From Microbulbifer sediminum (lineage in GTDB: Bacteria > Pseudomonadota > Gammaproteobacteria > Pseudomonadales > Cellvibrionaceae): a DNA stretch of 64,000 bases. Below the pieces are notes generated by a model. That model was given only the letters and a program-made list of their open reading frames with translations. It made no database searches and was not told the DNA's origin. Shown here piece by piece: positions 24,166-32,964 of this stretch (positions within the stretch are counted from its first letter, which is position 1; the number at the start of each line of letters is the position of its first letter). The stretch lies in contig NZ_JAJSAP010000004.1 in assembly GCF_021729035.1 (NCBI RefSeq), positions 1 through 64,000 on the forward strand. Reading direction: 5' to 3'. Both the position numbers and the translations under genes were made by a program.

Positions 24166-24443
24166 CTAGAGGTGCGGCGTTTTCACCACGATACAGGTCA
24201 CGGATTCCGGTACCTGGCGGCAGCAGGTGCCATTGACGTGGTAGCAATGCTGCGAACCAGTGGTGAAAGTGCTGTAGCGGACCGACAGCACTTTCACCCG
24301 CGCACCACTGCGAACTTCCTGACGAAACTCTTTGCGGGCCTTTTCACGCACATACTTTTTGCCGTGCCTGTACTGATGGAGTGACCCGCGTCGGCCGGCA
24401 ATGCGGCAACGGTGCCGGACAGGACCAGCGCGGTCCGTGCCAT
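24166..24443 (-). pseudogene. possible small exported protein with frameshift
   Basis: From ATG 24443 one frame reads a signal-like start, MARTALVLSGTVAALPADAG. A different frame carries a protein-like, Cys-containing end: KKYVREKARKEFRQEVRSG, then STFTTGSQHCYHVNGTCC and VTCIVVKTPHL, to TAG at 24166. The switch near 24375-24385 would need a one-base shift. It may be a decayed gene or two chance frames. Confidence 0.3.
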
Positions 24444-25038
24444 CCCCTTCAATATATTTTTTCAGCTTCGGTATTAAAGGGTTCCTTTTTTCAGCGGCCC
24501 GCGGCGGCCGGTGGGAAAATTCGATGGGAGGACTCCCAGCAGCCATCGGCAAAGCCGAATTAAGTGATCCGTAAGATTTGTAAAGCACTGCGGCCTCACT
24601 GCAATGCCGACGGAAAACGATCGCACTTTTTCTCTTGTCCGGACCCGCCTTATTCTTATTTCTGGACCGACTTTCCAGTCACTCCTTGCAGGATTATTCA
24701 CAGACTTGCCAGTCAAAAATGAACAGCCCGCCACAGCCGCCTCCCCGATCTGAGTAGCCAGATAACTGTTCAAATTTTTTCTTGCGCTAGCGCACAAATA
24801 TTCAATCTTTCCGGTGCCTTTCACCGGAACACACTTCTCGGTAACACCCGCGGCTGTAGTATGAAAACGGGCGCAGGCAAGGAGTCGTGCCCGACGTACC
24901 GGGCGGACAGCGGATACCCGAATAATAAAATCCCGCTGCCGCCGGAATGTGAAAGGAAGCGATCAAGGCATTTCCGTTTCTCCTGCAGCTTCATATTCCA
25001 CCGCTAAAAAATCAAAGCAATAAAAAGGTGAATCATCG
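24444..25038. promoter_or_regulatory. long upstream region of the lipase operon, with two palindromes
   Basis: About 600 bases without a gene. TGCGCTAGCGCA (24783-24794) is a perfect 12-base palindrome. TTCCGGTGCCTTTCACCGGAA (24809-24829, 8-base arms around a 5-base loop) follows 15 bases later. They lie 210-255 bases before the lipase ATG. They could be operators or RNA structure. AAGGTGA (25027-25032) is a strong ribosome site for the lipase gene. Confidence 0.4.
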
Positions 25039-25905
25039 ATGAAGACGAGAAATATCCCATTACTGGCTGCGTTACTGGTAGTGCTCTGCGCACCATTGCC
25101 GGCGTTCGCCGCCACCGGTGTGGCGCTGGTACATGGCACCGGTAACCAGTCGGACGCCTACAATGACTACTGGAAATCCGGCATGGTGGAATCCATCCGC
25201 CAGGGGCTGCCAAGCTCCAGTAACATGCTGGTGGTCAACTGTGATTTCGAGCAGTACATGTGGGACGACGCCGCCGCCGGTTGCCTGGCGACGCAGCTCC
25301 ACAACTTTATCAACTCGATGAATATTGATGACCTGGTCGTTATCACCCACTCCAACGGTGGCAATGTAATGCGCTGGATCCTGTCCAACCCCACCTGGGA
25401 CAGCCGCTACCCGGCCATTATCGACAGTATCCGCTGGGTGGATGTACTGGCGGCATCCAGTGCCGGCACCCCGCTGGCCGATGCCGTGATGGCGGGCAAT
25501 GTGTTCGAGGCCTCTGTGGGCTGGTTGCTGGGCTACCAGAACGACGCCGTCCGTATGCAGCAGACCAGCTGGATGGCTCACTACAACGATACCTGGCTAC
25601 TGGGCACCTCCGGCCGCCCCTCCCTGCCGGTGGGTTTCTGGAATGTGGTGGGCAGTGATGTGGAAAGCGCGGTCTGGGACCCTGACAGCTATTGCGGCGG
25701 CTACACGGAAAACGTCGGTCTGGAAATCACCCAGGAGTGGCTGGACAGCTGCTCGGATGGTTTCCTGAACTGCAGTTCGCAGAACGCCGCCGGCAGCCTG
25801 TGGTTTTACGACACTTCCGCCACCGCTGGTGGCGAGCCGCTGAGCCACAACCAGAGCCGGCGCAAGTGCTTCAACCTCGACGTAATCCTGAGAAACGATA
25901 TTTAA
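25039..25905 (+). CDS. secreted alpha/beta-hydrolase, probable lipase
   Basis: A 288-residue precursor: signal peptide cleaved after APLPAFA (residue 24). The mature protein opens with GVALVHGTGNQSDAY, the oxyanion-hole HG motif of lipases. The nucleophile elbow is ITHSNGGNVM, with Ser in a HSNGG variant of GxSxG. Six Cys residues suggest disulfides after export. Late in the chain GEPLSHNQSRRKCF offers a candidate catalytic His. The downstream gene starts 10 bases after the stop, so the two form an operon. True lipases of the Pseudomonas type depend on a dedicated foldase (Lif); the partner here is not a Lif. Lipid ester substrate is likely but unproven. Confidence 0.7.
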   Translation: MKTRNIPLLAALLVVLCAPLPAFAATGVALVHGTGNQSDAYNDYWKSGMVESIRQGLPSSSNMLVVNCDFEQYMWDDAAAGCLATQLHNFINSMNIDDLVVITHSNGGNVMRWILSNPTWDSRYPAIIDSIRWVDVLAASSAGTPLADAVMAGNVFEASVGWLLGYQNDAVRMQQTSWMAHYNDTWLLGTSGRPSLPVGFWNVVGSDVESAVWDPDSYCGGYTENVGLEITQEWLDSCSDGFLNCSSQNAAGSLWFYDTSATAGGEPLSHNQSRRKCFNLDVILRNDI

Positions 25906-25914
25906 GGTGCCGCC

Positions 25915-27111
25915 ATGAAAACCATACCGAAAAAAGCAGTACCACTGTTCCTTGTGCTCGGCGCCACAGTACTGGGCGTCACCCTGCCCGGCCCTGCCGC
26001 GAGTGCTCAGCAGGTCCTCAACGACAGCCGCGAGCGGGTCAGTTTCTCCCAGCTGGTGGAACCGGGGAAAAAGCAGCAGCTTGCCGACACCGGCGCCCGG
26101 GAGCAGAGCCGGGCCTTCTACCGCCGGGTGACCGGCGCCGAACTGAATCGCGGTGCAGAATTCTTTGTCGACGGCGAGCAGGCCGTCATCCAGGTCTCAC
26201 CGCTCGACCGCGCCAGCAATGGCAAGCGGGTGGTGGATACCGAGATTCCCCGCGGCATGACCCTGTCCAACGGCACCGAGCGCCGCCCGGTGGACGATGA
26301 CAGCATCGCGCTGCACCGCAAGAGCCAGGGCCTGCGACAGGAGTTCCCCGGCTTTTATGGCCGTGCCCACGTGATGAAGGTACCCGAGGATATGGGGCGT
26401 GGCCGGTTCACGCTGAAAGCCAACGGTAACGCCCGTGCAAATGCCGAGTACATCCTCTACGTGCTGGACAAGCGTAGCGATATCGAGCTGGCGGTGGAGA
26501 CCCCGAGCAAGCGCTTCAGCCGCTCCGGCACCCTGGCGCTGGAGGCGAAGCCGGCCGGCAAGGCTAACGCCTCACTGGAGTCGGTCTCCGCCACCCTGAT
26601 CGCACCGCGGGGCGATCGCTACGACCTGCAGGGAAACCGCTCAGGAAACCGCTATACCGTCAGCTGGCCGGTGAATGTGGATGCGCCCTCGGTACCGGGA
26701 GAGCTGTGGCGTATCGAGGTCCGTTCCACCCTGCGCAATGCCCGCAAGGAGCCGGTGGAGCGCGTGGCCGTGGTGGCCGCTGACATCTTCACCGAGACTG
26801 CCACGGCCAGCGTCGGCGGCAGTGACGCGCGGGGCCTGGCCCTGTCGGTGGATGTGCGGGAGGCCGGGCGCTACGAGGCCCGTGCACTGGTCTACGGCCT
26901 GGACGGCAACGGCGAGTACCAGCCGGTACTGCTGGCCTACCAGGCCGAGTGGCTGGATGCAGGACAGCGGGAAATGACCGTGCCCATCGATAACGCCAAG
27001 CTTGCTGCATCCGGCCTGCGGGCACCCTACCAGGTGCGCAGCGTGCAGTTCCTGGACCAGGGGCGCATGTCAGTACTGGGGTATTTACAGGGCAACTGGG
27101 AGCTGCAGTAG
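25915..27111 (+). CDS. exported DUF4785-like protein paired with the lipase
   Basis: A 398-residue exported protein with a signal peptide (VPLFLVLGATVLGVTLPGPAASA, given here as residues about 10-32, cleavage before QQV). The mature part has an N-terminal helical region (SFSQLVEPGKKQQLADT), then beta-rich domains of Ig-like type (FTLKANGNARANAEYILYVL, LALSVDVREAGRYEARALVY). I believe it belongs to DUF4785, a family of secreted proteobacterial proteins with no known role. AAGGTG precedes the ATG, and the 10-base gap to the lipase gene implies a joint function, such as chaperone, inhibitor or surface partner of the lipase. Confidence 0.5.
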   Translation: MKTIPKKAVPLFLVLGATVLGVTLPGPAASAQQVLNDSRERVSFSQLVEPGKKQQLADTGAREQSRAFYRRVTGAELNRGAEFFVDGEQAVIQVSPLDRASNGKRVVDTEIPRGMTLSNGTERRPVDDDSIALHRKSQGLRQEFPGFYGRAHVMKVPEDMGRGRFTLKANGNARANAEYILYVLDKRSDIELAVETPSKRFSRSGTLALEAKPAGKANASLESVSATLIAPRGDRYDLQGNRSGNRYTVSWPVNVDAPSVPGELWRIEVRSTLRNARKEPVERVAVVAADIFTETATASVGGSDARGLALSVDVREAGRYEARALVYGLDGNGEYQPVLLAYQAEWLDAGQREMTVPIDNAKLAASGLRAPYQVRSVQFLDQGRMSVLGYLQGNWELQ

Positions 27112-27130
27112 CCCCTTGCTGCATTGACCG

Positions 27131-27164
27131 GGACGCGGTCCGCAGCTGCCTGCGGATCGCGTCC
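27131..27164. terminator. 15-bp hairpin between convergent genes
   Basis: GGACGCGGTCCGCAG (27131-27145) and CTGCGGATCGCGTCC (27150-27164) form a stem with one G-T mismatch and a CTGC loop. It lies between the DUF4785-like gene (ends 27111) and the convergent DUF305 gene (ends 27178), so it probably ends or protects both transcripts, although no T-tract follows on either strand. Confidence 0.55.
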
Positions 27165-27177
27165 TCCGGATCAGGTT

Positions 27178-29622
27178 TCAGCGCAGTTCCCGCGCTATTC
27201 CCTCCAGGGACCTGGTCAGTGCCCTGGTCTTTTTCTCCGCCTGCTCATCCTCGTTGTTGACCGTCGCCAGTGAGGCCAGCATCACCAGCCTGCCGGCCAC
27301 CTTGCGGTCCTTGGCACGTTGCTGCAGCAGGGATTCAGAACTATCCAGCGCTTCCAGCAGGTTCGCGGCCATGGTGTCCGGTACCGACTGGCTGCGCTGC
27401 AGCTGGTCCAGGTAGGCACGCGCTACCACGGGCCTGGCCGGCCACTGCACCGGGAACTGCTGCTGCGGGTTGAAGCTCCCGTGCTGGTCGGCGACCTGTG
27501 CCGCGCCCACCTCACTGGCGGTCAGGTACTGGCTTGGCAACAGGGAGAAGACATCAATACCCCGCGCAATCTCCGTGCCGTAAACCTTGCCGTTATACCA
27601 GTAGGCGGACCAGTATCCCCCCAGGACCATGTGCTCCTCGTCGATGGGACCGCGGTCGAAGTAGGCGATTTCCACCGGGTTAGCGGAGTCGGTGAAATCC
27701 ATCAGGGAGATACCGCCCTGGTACCAGGCCTGCACAAAGATATCCCGGCCCGGCACCGGTACGATGGAGCCATTGTGGGCCACGCAGTTTTCCTGCTCGC
27801 TCTGCGGGGCGGGCATCTTGTAATGGCTGCGGAATTCCAGCTTGCCGTCGACGATGTCGTAAATGGCATTGGCGCCCCAGTCCAGCGGGTCGAACGCACG
27901 GCACCGCGGCCGGCTACCGCCACCCCACTCATCGGTGAAAATCACCTTGGTGCCATCATTGTTGAACGTGGCGGAATGCCAGTAGGCAAAACCGGTGTCC
28001 TTTACCACGTCAATCCGCCGGGGCTTCAGCGGATCGCTAATATCAAACAGGATGCCATTACCCGAGCAGGCTCCGGCAGCCATGTTGCGTTCGGGGAACA
28101 CGGTGATGTCGTGGCAGTGGTCGGTGCGGCTGGTGTCCTGGGTATCGTCGCCATGGTCACCACCACGCCAGAGGCCCGCCAGGGTATCGGAGTCAGGATC
28201 GGCAAAAACCGCTGGGCTGTCGACAATACGTGACTTTGACGGGTCGGCGACGGGAATTTCGATCACGTCGATACGGAACAGTGCGGTGCGCTTGTCACCA
28301 GGTGTATCGTCGACACATCCGGGCATCTCGTCCTCTTCACGTACCGGGGCGATCCCCGAGTTATAGACAATGATCCTGCCGTCCTCGCCCGGACCGGACA
28401 CCACGGAATGGGTATGGGAACCACGACAGGTCTGTACCGCGCCCACCTGCTTCGGGCGCTCCAGCTCACTGATATCGAAAATGCGCAGGCCGCGGAAGCG
28501 CTCGGGGCTGGCATCGTCATTGACACCCTGCAGGCCACAGTCGACGCGGCCACGACTCTGCTCCACCGACATAATCAGCAGGTCGCCCACCACTGACACA
28601 TCGCCCTGCCCGCCCGGGCAGACCACTGAAGTCACCTGTTGTGGCAGGCCGTCTTCCTGCAGGCGGTATATATTGAAGCCGTGGTAACTTCCGGCAACCA
28701 TGATATCCCCGGAAAAGGCGATATCGGTATTGGCAAAGCTCATAAACGGGAAGCGATCCCACTCTTCCCCGTCTTCCTTCCCGTCCCTGCCTTTCTTGCC
28801 CGCCTTATCCTTGCCCTCTTTCTCCGGCATTTCCGGTGGCAGCCCGGCCAGGTTTTCCGGGTCATAGAACCCGGCGGGCTTGGGCAGGCGGCCTTCGTGC
28901 CGCAGGTTAAGGATGGCCTCGCCGGCATCGGCGTAACCGGCGGCGAGCCCTGCTCGCGGATCATCCGAGAGACCGGCCAGCAGCCCGCTCATCCGTTCCA
29001 CCTCTGCCGACTGGTCATTGGTGATATCCGTGGTGAACTCGAACAGTACCGGGTCGTAGGCCGAACCGGGCGCCTCGTGCAGCTCTTCCACCATGGTGAC
29101 CGCGCCCTCGTGGTGGGCGATCATCAGCTCCAGGAACAGACGGTCGAATGCCTTGCCGGTGGAATCTGCCAGCGCGGCCATCTGCTCCGGCGTCGCCATG
29201 CCGGCCATCTTGTGGTCGGTCTGCATGGCCTGATGGTGCTTGGGATCAGGCACCTTTTCCCCGCGCTCCCGCAGCCATTCCTGCATAAAACGGATTTCGT
29301 CCTCCTGGGACACATCGATGCGCCCGGCCAGGTCGACGATTTCCGGATTATTGGTGCGCTCGCCCACCAGCGCCGCCATCTGCAGTGCCTGGTGGTGATG
29401 CGGGATCATGTCCTGCATAAACTGCACATCCGCCGGCGAGTAACTGGTAACGGCAACCTGTATTGCCTCTTCCGCACTCAGCTCGCGCACCGCTTCTCCC
29501 GGCGCGCCGGGCTGCACAATTGTCACCTCGTCAGCAACAATAGCCACTGAAGCCCCCAGGGCGGCAGTAAACACTGCCCCCTTGGTTATCGTTCGGTAGA
29601 GACGTCGATGAAGCTCGGTCAT
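27178..29622 (-). CDS. exported DUF305 / LVIVD-type beta-propeller fusion protein
   Basis: ATG 29622 follows AAGGGGTGAT, a strong ribosome site. The 814-residue precursor has a signal segment (GAVFTAALGASVAIVADE). Residues about 50-200 are a DUF305 domain, with QFMQDMIPHHHQALQMAALV and LMIAHHEGAVTMVEEL; the His and Met residues are typical of this metal-associated family. A charged linker (EKEGKDKAGKKGRDGKEDGE) leads to a beta-propeller (about 265-690) with LVIVD-like repeats (DISELERPKQVGAVQTCRG, FDISDPLKPRRIDVV, LMDFTDSANPVEIAYFD). It may sense or bind copper or another metal at the cell surface. The fusion itself is clear; the role is inference. Confidence 0.7.
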   Translation of the reverse strand: MTELHRRLYRTITKGAVFTAALGASVAIVADEVTIVQPGAPGEAVRELSAEEAIQVAVTSYSPADVQFMQDMIPHHHQALQMAALVGERTNNPEIVDLAGRIDVSQEDEIRFMQEWLRERGEKVPDPKHHQAMQTDHKMAGMATPEQMAALADSTGKAFDRLFLELMIAHHEGAVTMVEELHEAPGSAYDPVLFEFTTDITNDQSAEVERMSGLLAGLSDDPRAGLAAGYADAGEAILNLRHEGRLPKPAGFYDPENLAGLPPEMPEKEGKDKAGKKGRDGKEDGEEWDRFPFMSFANTDIAFSGDIMVAGSYHGFNIYRLQEDGLPQQVTSVVCPGGQGDVSVVGDLLIMSVEQSRGRVDCGLQGVNDDASPERFRGLRIFDISELERPKQVGAVQTCRGSHTHSVVSGPGEDGRIIVYNSGIAPVREEDEMPGCVDDTPGDKRTALFRIDVIEIPVADPSKSRIVDSPAVFADPDSDTLAGLWRGGDHGDDTQDTSRTDHCHDITVFPERNMAAGACSGNGILFDISDPLKPRRIDVVKDTGFAYWHSATFNNDGTKVIFTDEWGGGSRPRCRAFDPLDWGANAIYDIVDGKLEFRSHYKMPAPQSEQENCVAHNGSIVPVPGRDIFVQAWYQGGISLMDFTDSANPVEIAYFDRGPIDEEHMVLGGYWSAYWYNGKVYGTEIARGIDVFSLLPSQYLTASEVGAAQVADQHGSFNPQQQFPVQWPARPVVARAYLDQLQRSQSVPDTMAANLLEALDSSESLLQQRAKDRKVAGRLVMLASLATVNNEDEQAEKKTRALTRSLEGIARELR

Positions 29623-29894
29623 GGAATCACCCCTTATGCATTTGCCCTGCAACAGCAACTGTCCGCACTGCTAAAAATACAATCGGGCGCCCCGGGGCGC
29701 CGGAGTGACGGGGAGAATACAAGGCTGTTTGTGTTTATGTTTTTGCTTGGTTCAACAAATTTATACAGGCACACCAGACCACAAGCAATCACGGTGGATT
29801 ACATCCATTGGAGCCTGGCCACAGCAGCACCATTTTGACACTTAACGAAACACTCCGATAATGAACCCTCCCTGGCCCATCAATGGAGTAACGA
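29623..29894. promoter_or_regulatory. divergent promoter region
   Basis: About 270 bases between the divergent DUF305-fusion and esterase genes. AT-rich stretches near 29725-29765 are candidate promoter DNA. No operator is recognised. Confidence 0.35.
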
Positions 29895-30809
29895 TTGAAA
29901 CATTATCTATTGGGAGCACTGGTCACCATTGTGCTCGCCGCGGCCCTTACCGGCTGCCATAGCGACAACAAACCCCGGACCCGGGAGGAAAGCCCCACAG
30001 TAACGCCGCTTGACTTCCTGCCGGCGCTGAAGGGGGATTATTTCCGGCTGGACTCAGAAATTGTGGGCCGCCCCTATCATATTTATGTCCGCTATCCAGA
30101 GGGCTACGAGGATCATCCCGATCGGCAGTATCCGGTGATCTACCTGCTGGATGGCGACTCCCTGTTTCCCATCCTGGCTGCCAACCACCTGTTCCTCCAC
30201 TACGACGACCTGGTCCCCGACGCGATCGTTGTGGGCATTGCCTATGGCGGCTTTGACCCCAGCATCAACTGGCGCGATGTGGACTTTTCCACCCCCACGG
30301 AGAGTCGTGACAGGAGCGGCGGTGCCGCAAACTTTCACCTTTTCCTGGAGCGGGAACTGTTGCCGGCGGTGGAAAGCCGCTACCGGGCGGATGCCCGGCA
30401 CCGCATCCTCTACGGCCAGAGCCTCGGGGGCTTTATGGTGCTCTACTCGGCCTTCAACCATCCCGACCTGTTCTGGGGCCGAATCGCGGGCAACCCCAGT
30501 TTCCAGCCGGATATGGAGCAGTTCTTTGCCACACCGGCAGAGGCGGCACGTGATGACCTGCTGCTGGTGCTGTCCAGTGCCCAGGCAGATCGTTTCCGGC
30601 AAAAACCCGAGCGCGCCCGCGCCTGGCACGAATACTGGCGGGACCGCCCCAACGCCCCCTGGGATATCCACTTCAACCGCATGGAGACTGGCACCCATGC
30701 CGCCAACAGCCCGGATATCTACCGGTATGGCCTGCGTCAGATTTTCAGGGAGGAAATCGAGACTGCCCGTCGACAGGCAGCTCGGCGTGAGGCCTCAGCG
30801 GGACACTGA
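29895..30809 (+). CDS. lipoprotein esterase of the alpha/beta-hydrolase (esterase D/Fes-like) fold
   Basis: The start is TTG 29895, with GGAG 6 bases upstream. A 304-residue lipoprotein: lipobox ALTGC (Cys21). The body fits the esterase D / IroE / Fes-like family: VYLLDGDSLFPILAAN-type opening (YPVIYLLDGDSLFP), VVGIAYGG, ELLPAVESRYR and the nucleophile elbow YGQSLGGFMVLYSAF. A late His in METGTHAANSPDIY is the probable catalytic His. Such enzymes cut siderophore, acyl or carbohydrate esters; no siderophore genes adjoin it. It is probably held at the inner face of the outer membrane. Confidence 0.75.
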   Translation: MKHYLLGALVTIVLAAALTGCHSDNKPRTREESPTVTPLDFLPALKGDYFRLDSEIVGRPYHIYVRYPEGYEDHPDRQYPVIYLLDGDSLFPILAANHLFLHYDDLVPDAIVVGIAYGGFDPSINWRDVDFSTPTESRDRSGGAANFHLFLERELLPAVESRYRADARHRILYGQSLGGFMVLYSAFNHPDLFWGRIAGNPSFQPDMEQFFATPAEAARDDLLLVLSSAQADRFRQKPERARAWHEYWRDRPNAPWDIHFNRMETGTHAANSPDIYRYGLRQIFREEIETARRQAARREASAGH

Positions 30810-31053
30810 GCCGGCCAGGCCTTGCGGTGGGAATCCCCGATTTATTATTGGGATCGCAGGGGGCAGGCTCGCCGCTGGCCAGAGGGATCTATCCCGGCCG
30901 GGCAGAGCCCTTCTCACTCCTGCCCCTTCCCGGCACAGGTGGGCAACTTGCCCTCACTGCCGGCCGAAAAGGGCATCGGGGAATTCAGGTGAATCGGTGA
31001 AATTAGCAACGAGGCCGGGCAAGTAAATCGCCAGGAGCGGCCACACGGGTGCG

Positions 31054-32475
31054 TCAGACATTGATAATGGTGAACTCCGCCGGCTTCACTGTGGCCAGGC
31101 CGATAGAGACTTTCAGGGCCGGCTCCAGTCGGCCCCCATCCGCGGCGGTTTCCGAGAGGTAACACCTGACAAAAAAGGCCGCCTCAGGCTTGGTGCCCTG
31201 CAAGGCGCCAGCTCGCCACTGCGCCGTGAGGAAATCCCCCACTGCTGCCTCTACCATATGCCGGGAATATCTGCTGTCAGTAATCTCACCCTGGGTAGCG
31301 AGAAATCTTCGCACGGATGCCCGCACCATATTGCAGTAGCGCCTGACGTTGATATATCGCCATTCATTACTATCTCCCGCCAGGGTGCGTGCGCCCCAGA
31401 CACGGTTGCCCTTGTCCGTGAAGTAGCGCAGTGGATTGATGGCTTTACCACTGCTGTGCGCAGTCAGCCGCTGGCCCAGCCGCAAGTCAATATCCACCGC
31501 CAGAGACCTGACACCTGACAGCGCGATATTGGCCGGGGCTTCCCATACACCGCGCTCACGGTCCACGCTACAGTAGATTCCAGCCAGGGCCGGTGATGGC
31601 GGCAGCGTTACCGAAAACCGGTCCAGGGCGAAACGGACTTTGCGGTAAATTTCCGGGTTGGCGTTTCTGCCACGGCCCTTCAGGTCCGCAAGTGTACGGC
31701 TATCGCCACTAGATGGTTCCGCAGGCTGCGACACCTGAATTGCCTGCTCATCCCAGCGCCACGGCAAAGTGGTGTGGATAGAGGGAAAGTAAGCGGCACC
31801 ATATTCGAGACAGGACGTGCTGATGCCATCGCGGAAGGCAGTCAGGGAAGCCTCGTCCGGGTCGGTCCCGTCCCAGGGGTCCGCTATCAGGAAACGATCA
31901 CCGGTTTCCGCACACTGCTCCAATGCGACACGCAGCACATCGTAATACTGGGACCGTATGGAGGCGATCGACAGGGCGTCATCCGGCGCAGCCGGCCGGA
32001 TACCACTGAGGTCAGGCATCACGATCAGCGTGGGGCCCTCTGTCCGGGCCAGTAGAGACAGCGCCCGCAGGTGATCAGCGGCCACTGCCAACATGACACC
32101 GGTGCAGTCGAAACTTCCGACACTGACGACATAGCAGCGGCCACCGCCGTTGAGGAAGTAATGCTTCAGCGCATAAGCCAGCCGGAACCTCGCCAGCGCG
32201 CTGTCATTGGGATCGGGTATACCGTCGACGGGATTGCCGTCGGCGTCCAGCTGAATCCGGAAATCACCGACAGCCGGGGGCTGCCCGAACATCATGGCAA
32301 AATCGGCCAGGGACCTGATTTCCACAACGCGATTGAGCAGTGACTGGCCGAGGTAGGTGGTTCTCTCGGAGTATCCAATGAATACAGGAACTGCAGTATC
32401 CACTGCACTCACCTGCTGGAACGGCGCCGGGACTTCTTCAACAAACACGCCCGGCTGACCATAGAGTTCGCTCAT
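31054..32475 (-). CDS. orphan contractile phage-tail-sheath-like protein
   Basis: A 473-residue sheath protein. The N-terminus PGVFVEEVPAPFQQVSAVDT and then AVPVFIGYSERT is the signature of tail sheath proteins of contractile injection systems (T4 gp18-like, and sheath subunits of extracellular CIS). The C-terminal part (INPLRYFTDKGNRVWGARTL, YINVRRYCNMVRASVRRFL) matches the conserved sheath core that packs on the inner tube. A very strong GGAGGAGGT ribosome site lies 4 bases before the ATG. No tube, baseplate, spike, ATPase or tape-measure gene is nearby; the neighbours are metabolic genes and a gene remnant. It is intact, so it may be a relic, part of a split locus, or co-opted. Confidence 0.85.
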   Translation of the reverse strand: MSELYGQPGVFVEEVPAPFQQVSAVDTAVPVFIGYSERTTYLGQSLLNRVVEIRSLADFAMMFGQPPAVGDFRIQLDADGNPVDGIPDPNDSALARFRLAYALKHYFLNGGGRCYVVSVGSFDCTGVMLAVAADHLRALSLLARTEGPTLIVMPDLSGIRPAAPDDALSIASIRSQYYDVLRVALEQCAETGDRFLIADPWDGTDPDEASLTAFRDGISTSCLEYGAAYFPSIHTTLPWRWDEQAIQVSQPAEPSSGDSRTLADLKGRGRNANPEIYRKVRFALDRFSVTLPPSPALAGIYCSVDRERGVWEAPANIALSGVRSLAVDIDLRLGQRLTAHSSGKAINPLRYFTDKGNRVWGARTLAGDSNEWRYINVRRYCNMVRASVRRFLATQGEITDSRYSRHMVEAAVGDFLTAQWRAGALQGTKPEAAFFVRCYLSETAADGGRLEPALKVSIGLATVKPAEFTIINV

Positions 32476-32722
32476 GGTACCTCCTCCACTCTGGTCTTCG
32501 ATCTCTGCTGGCTCGCGGCATTTCCTCCCTATACTGCCAATCGCCGGCCAGGCAATCTATTCCCATACCTGCAGCAGGCGGCATTTTCGAAAAAAATTGG
32601 CAGCTTTTCCTTTTTGAGGAAGCACAACCGGTTGGACTGGGAAATTTCCAGCGCAGGTTTCCTCCCGGGCAATGGCTGGATCCGGCCGGCATTGCCGCCC
32701 TGGTGTGCCGGGTTGTACACCT

Positions 32723-32876
32723 GCCGGAAGGCCGGCCACTTGCCGAAAATCTCGGGCCAGATGACCACCGCGGCCTGCCTGCCGCTGACCGGATGCGCGA
32801 CATAACACTCAGCCTCGCCATCGGGTATCGCGACAGTGATATGGTTCTCCACAACCGGTTCCGCCTGTCCCATCAC
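32723..32876 (-). pseudogene. N-terminal remnant of a dienelactone hydrolase-family gene
   Basis: The first 51 codons on the minus strand (VENHITVAIPDGEAECYVAH, PVSGRQAAVVIWPEIFGKWP, AFRQ) match the start of dienelactone-hydrolase-type alpha/beta hydrolases, including the WPEIFG oxyanion region. After AFRQ homology ends, and the rest of the enzyme, with its catalytic Cys/Ser, Asp and His, is absent. It lies between the sheath gene and the glycosylase, so a deletion took place here. Confidence 0.6.
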
Positions 32877-32964
32877 AGGTAGCAGCGCTGTTATCTGCGT
32901 ACTTACCTGCGGTCACGCGGGCCGCCACCACCTCCACTCACGGACATACACCCGCTACCCGCAA

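Noticed and set aside
31054..32475. Prophage or complete injection system around the sheath gene
   Set aside because: No other phage, tube, baseplate, lysis or integrase gene lies nearby; the neighbours are metabolic genes.
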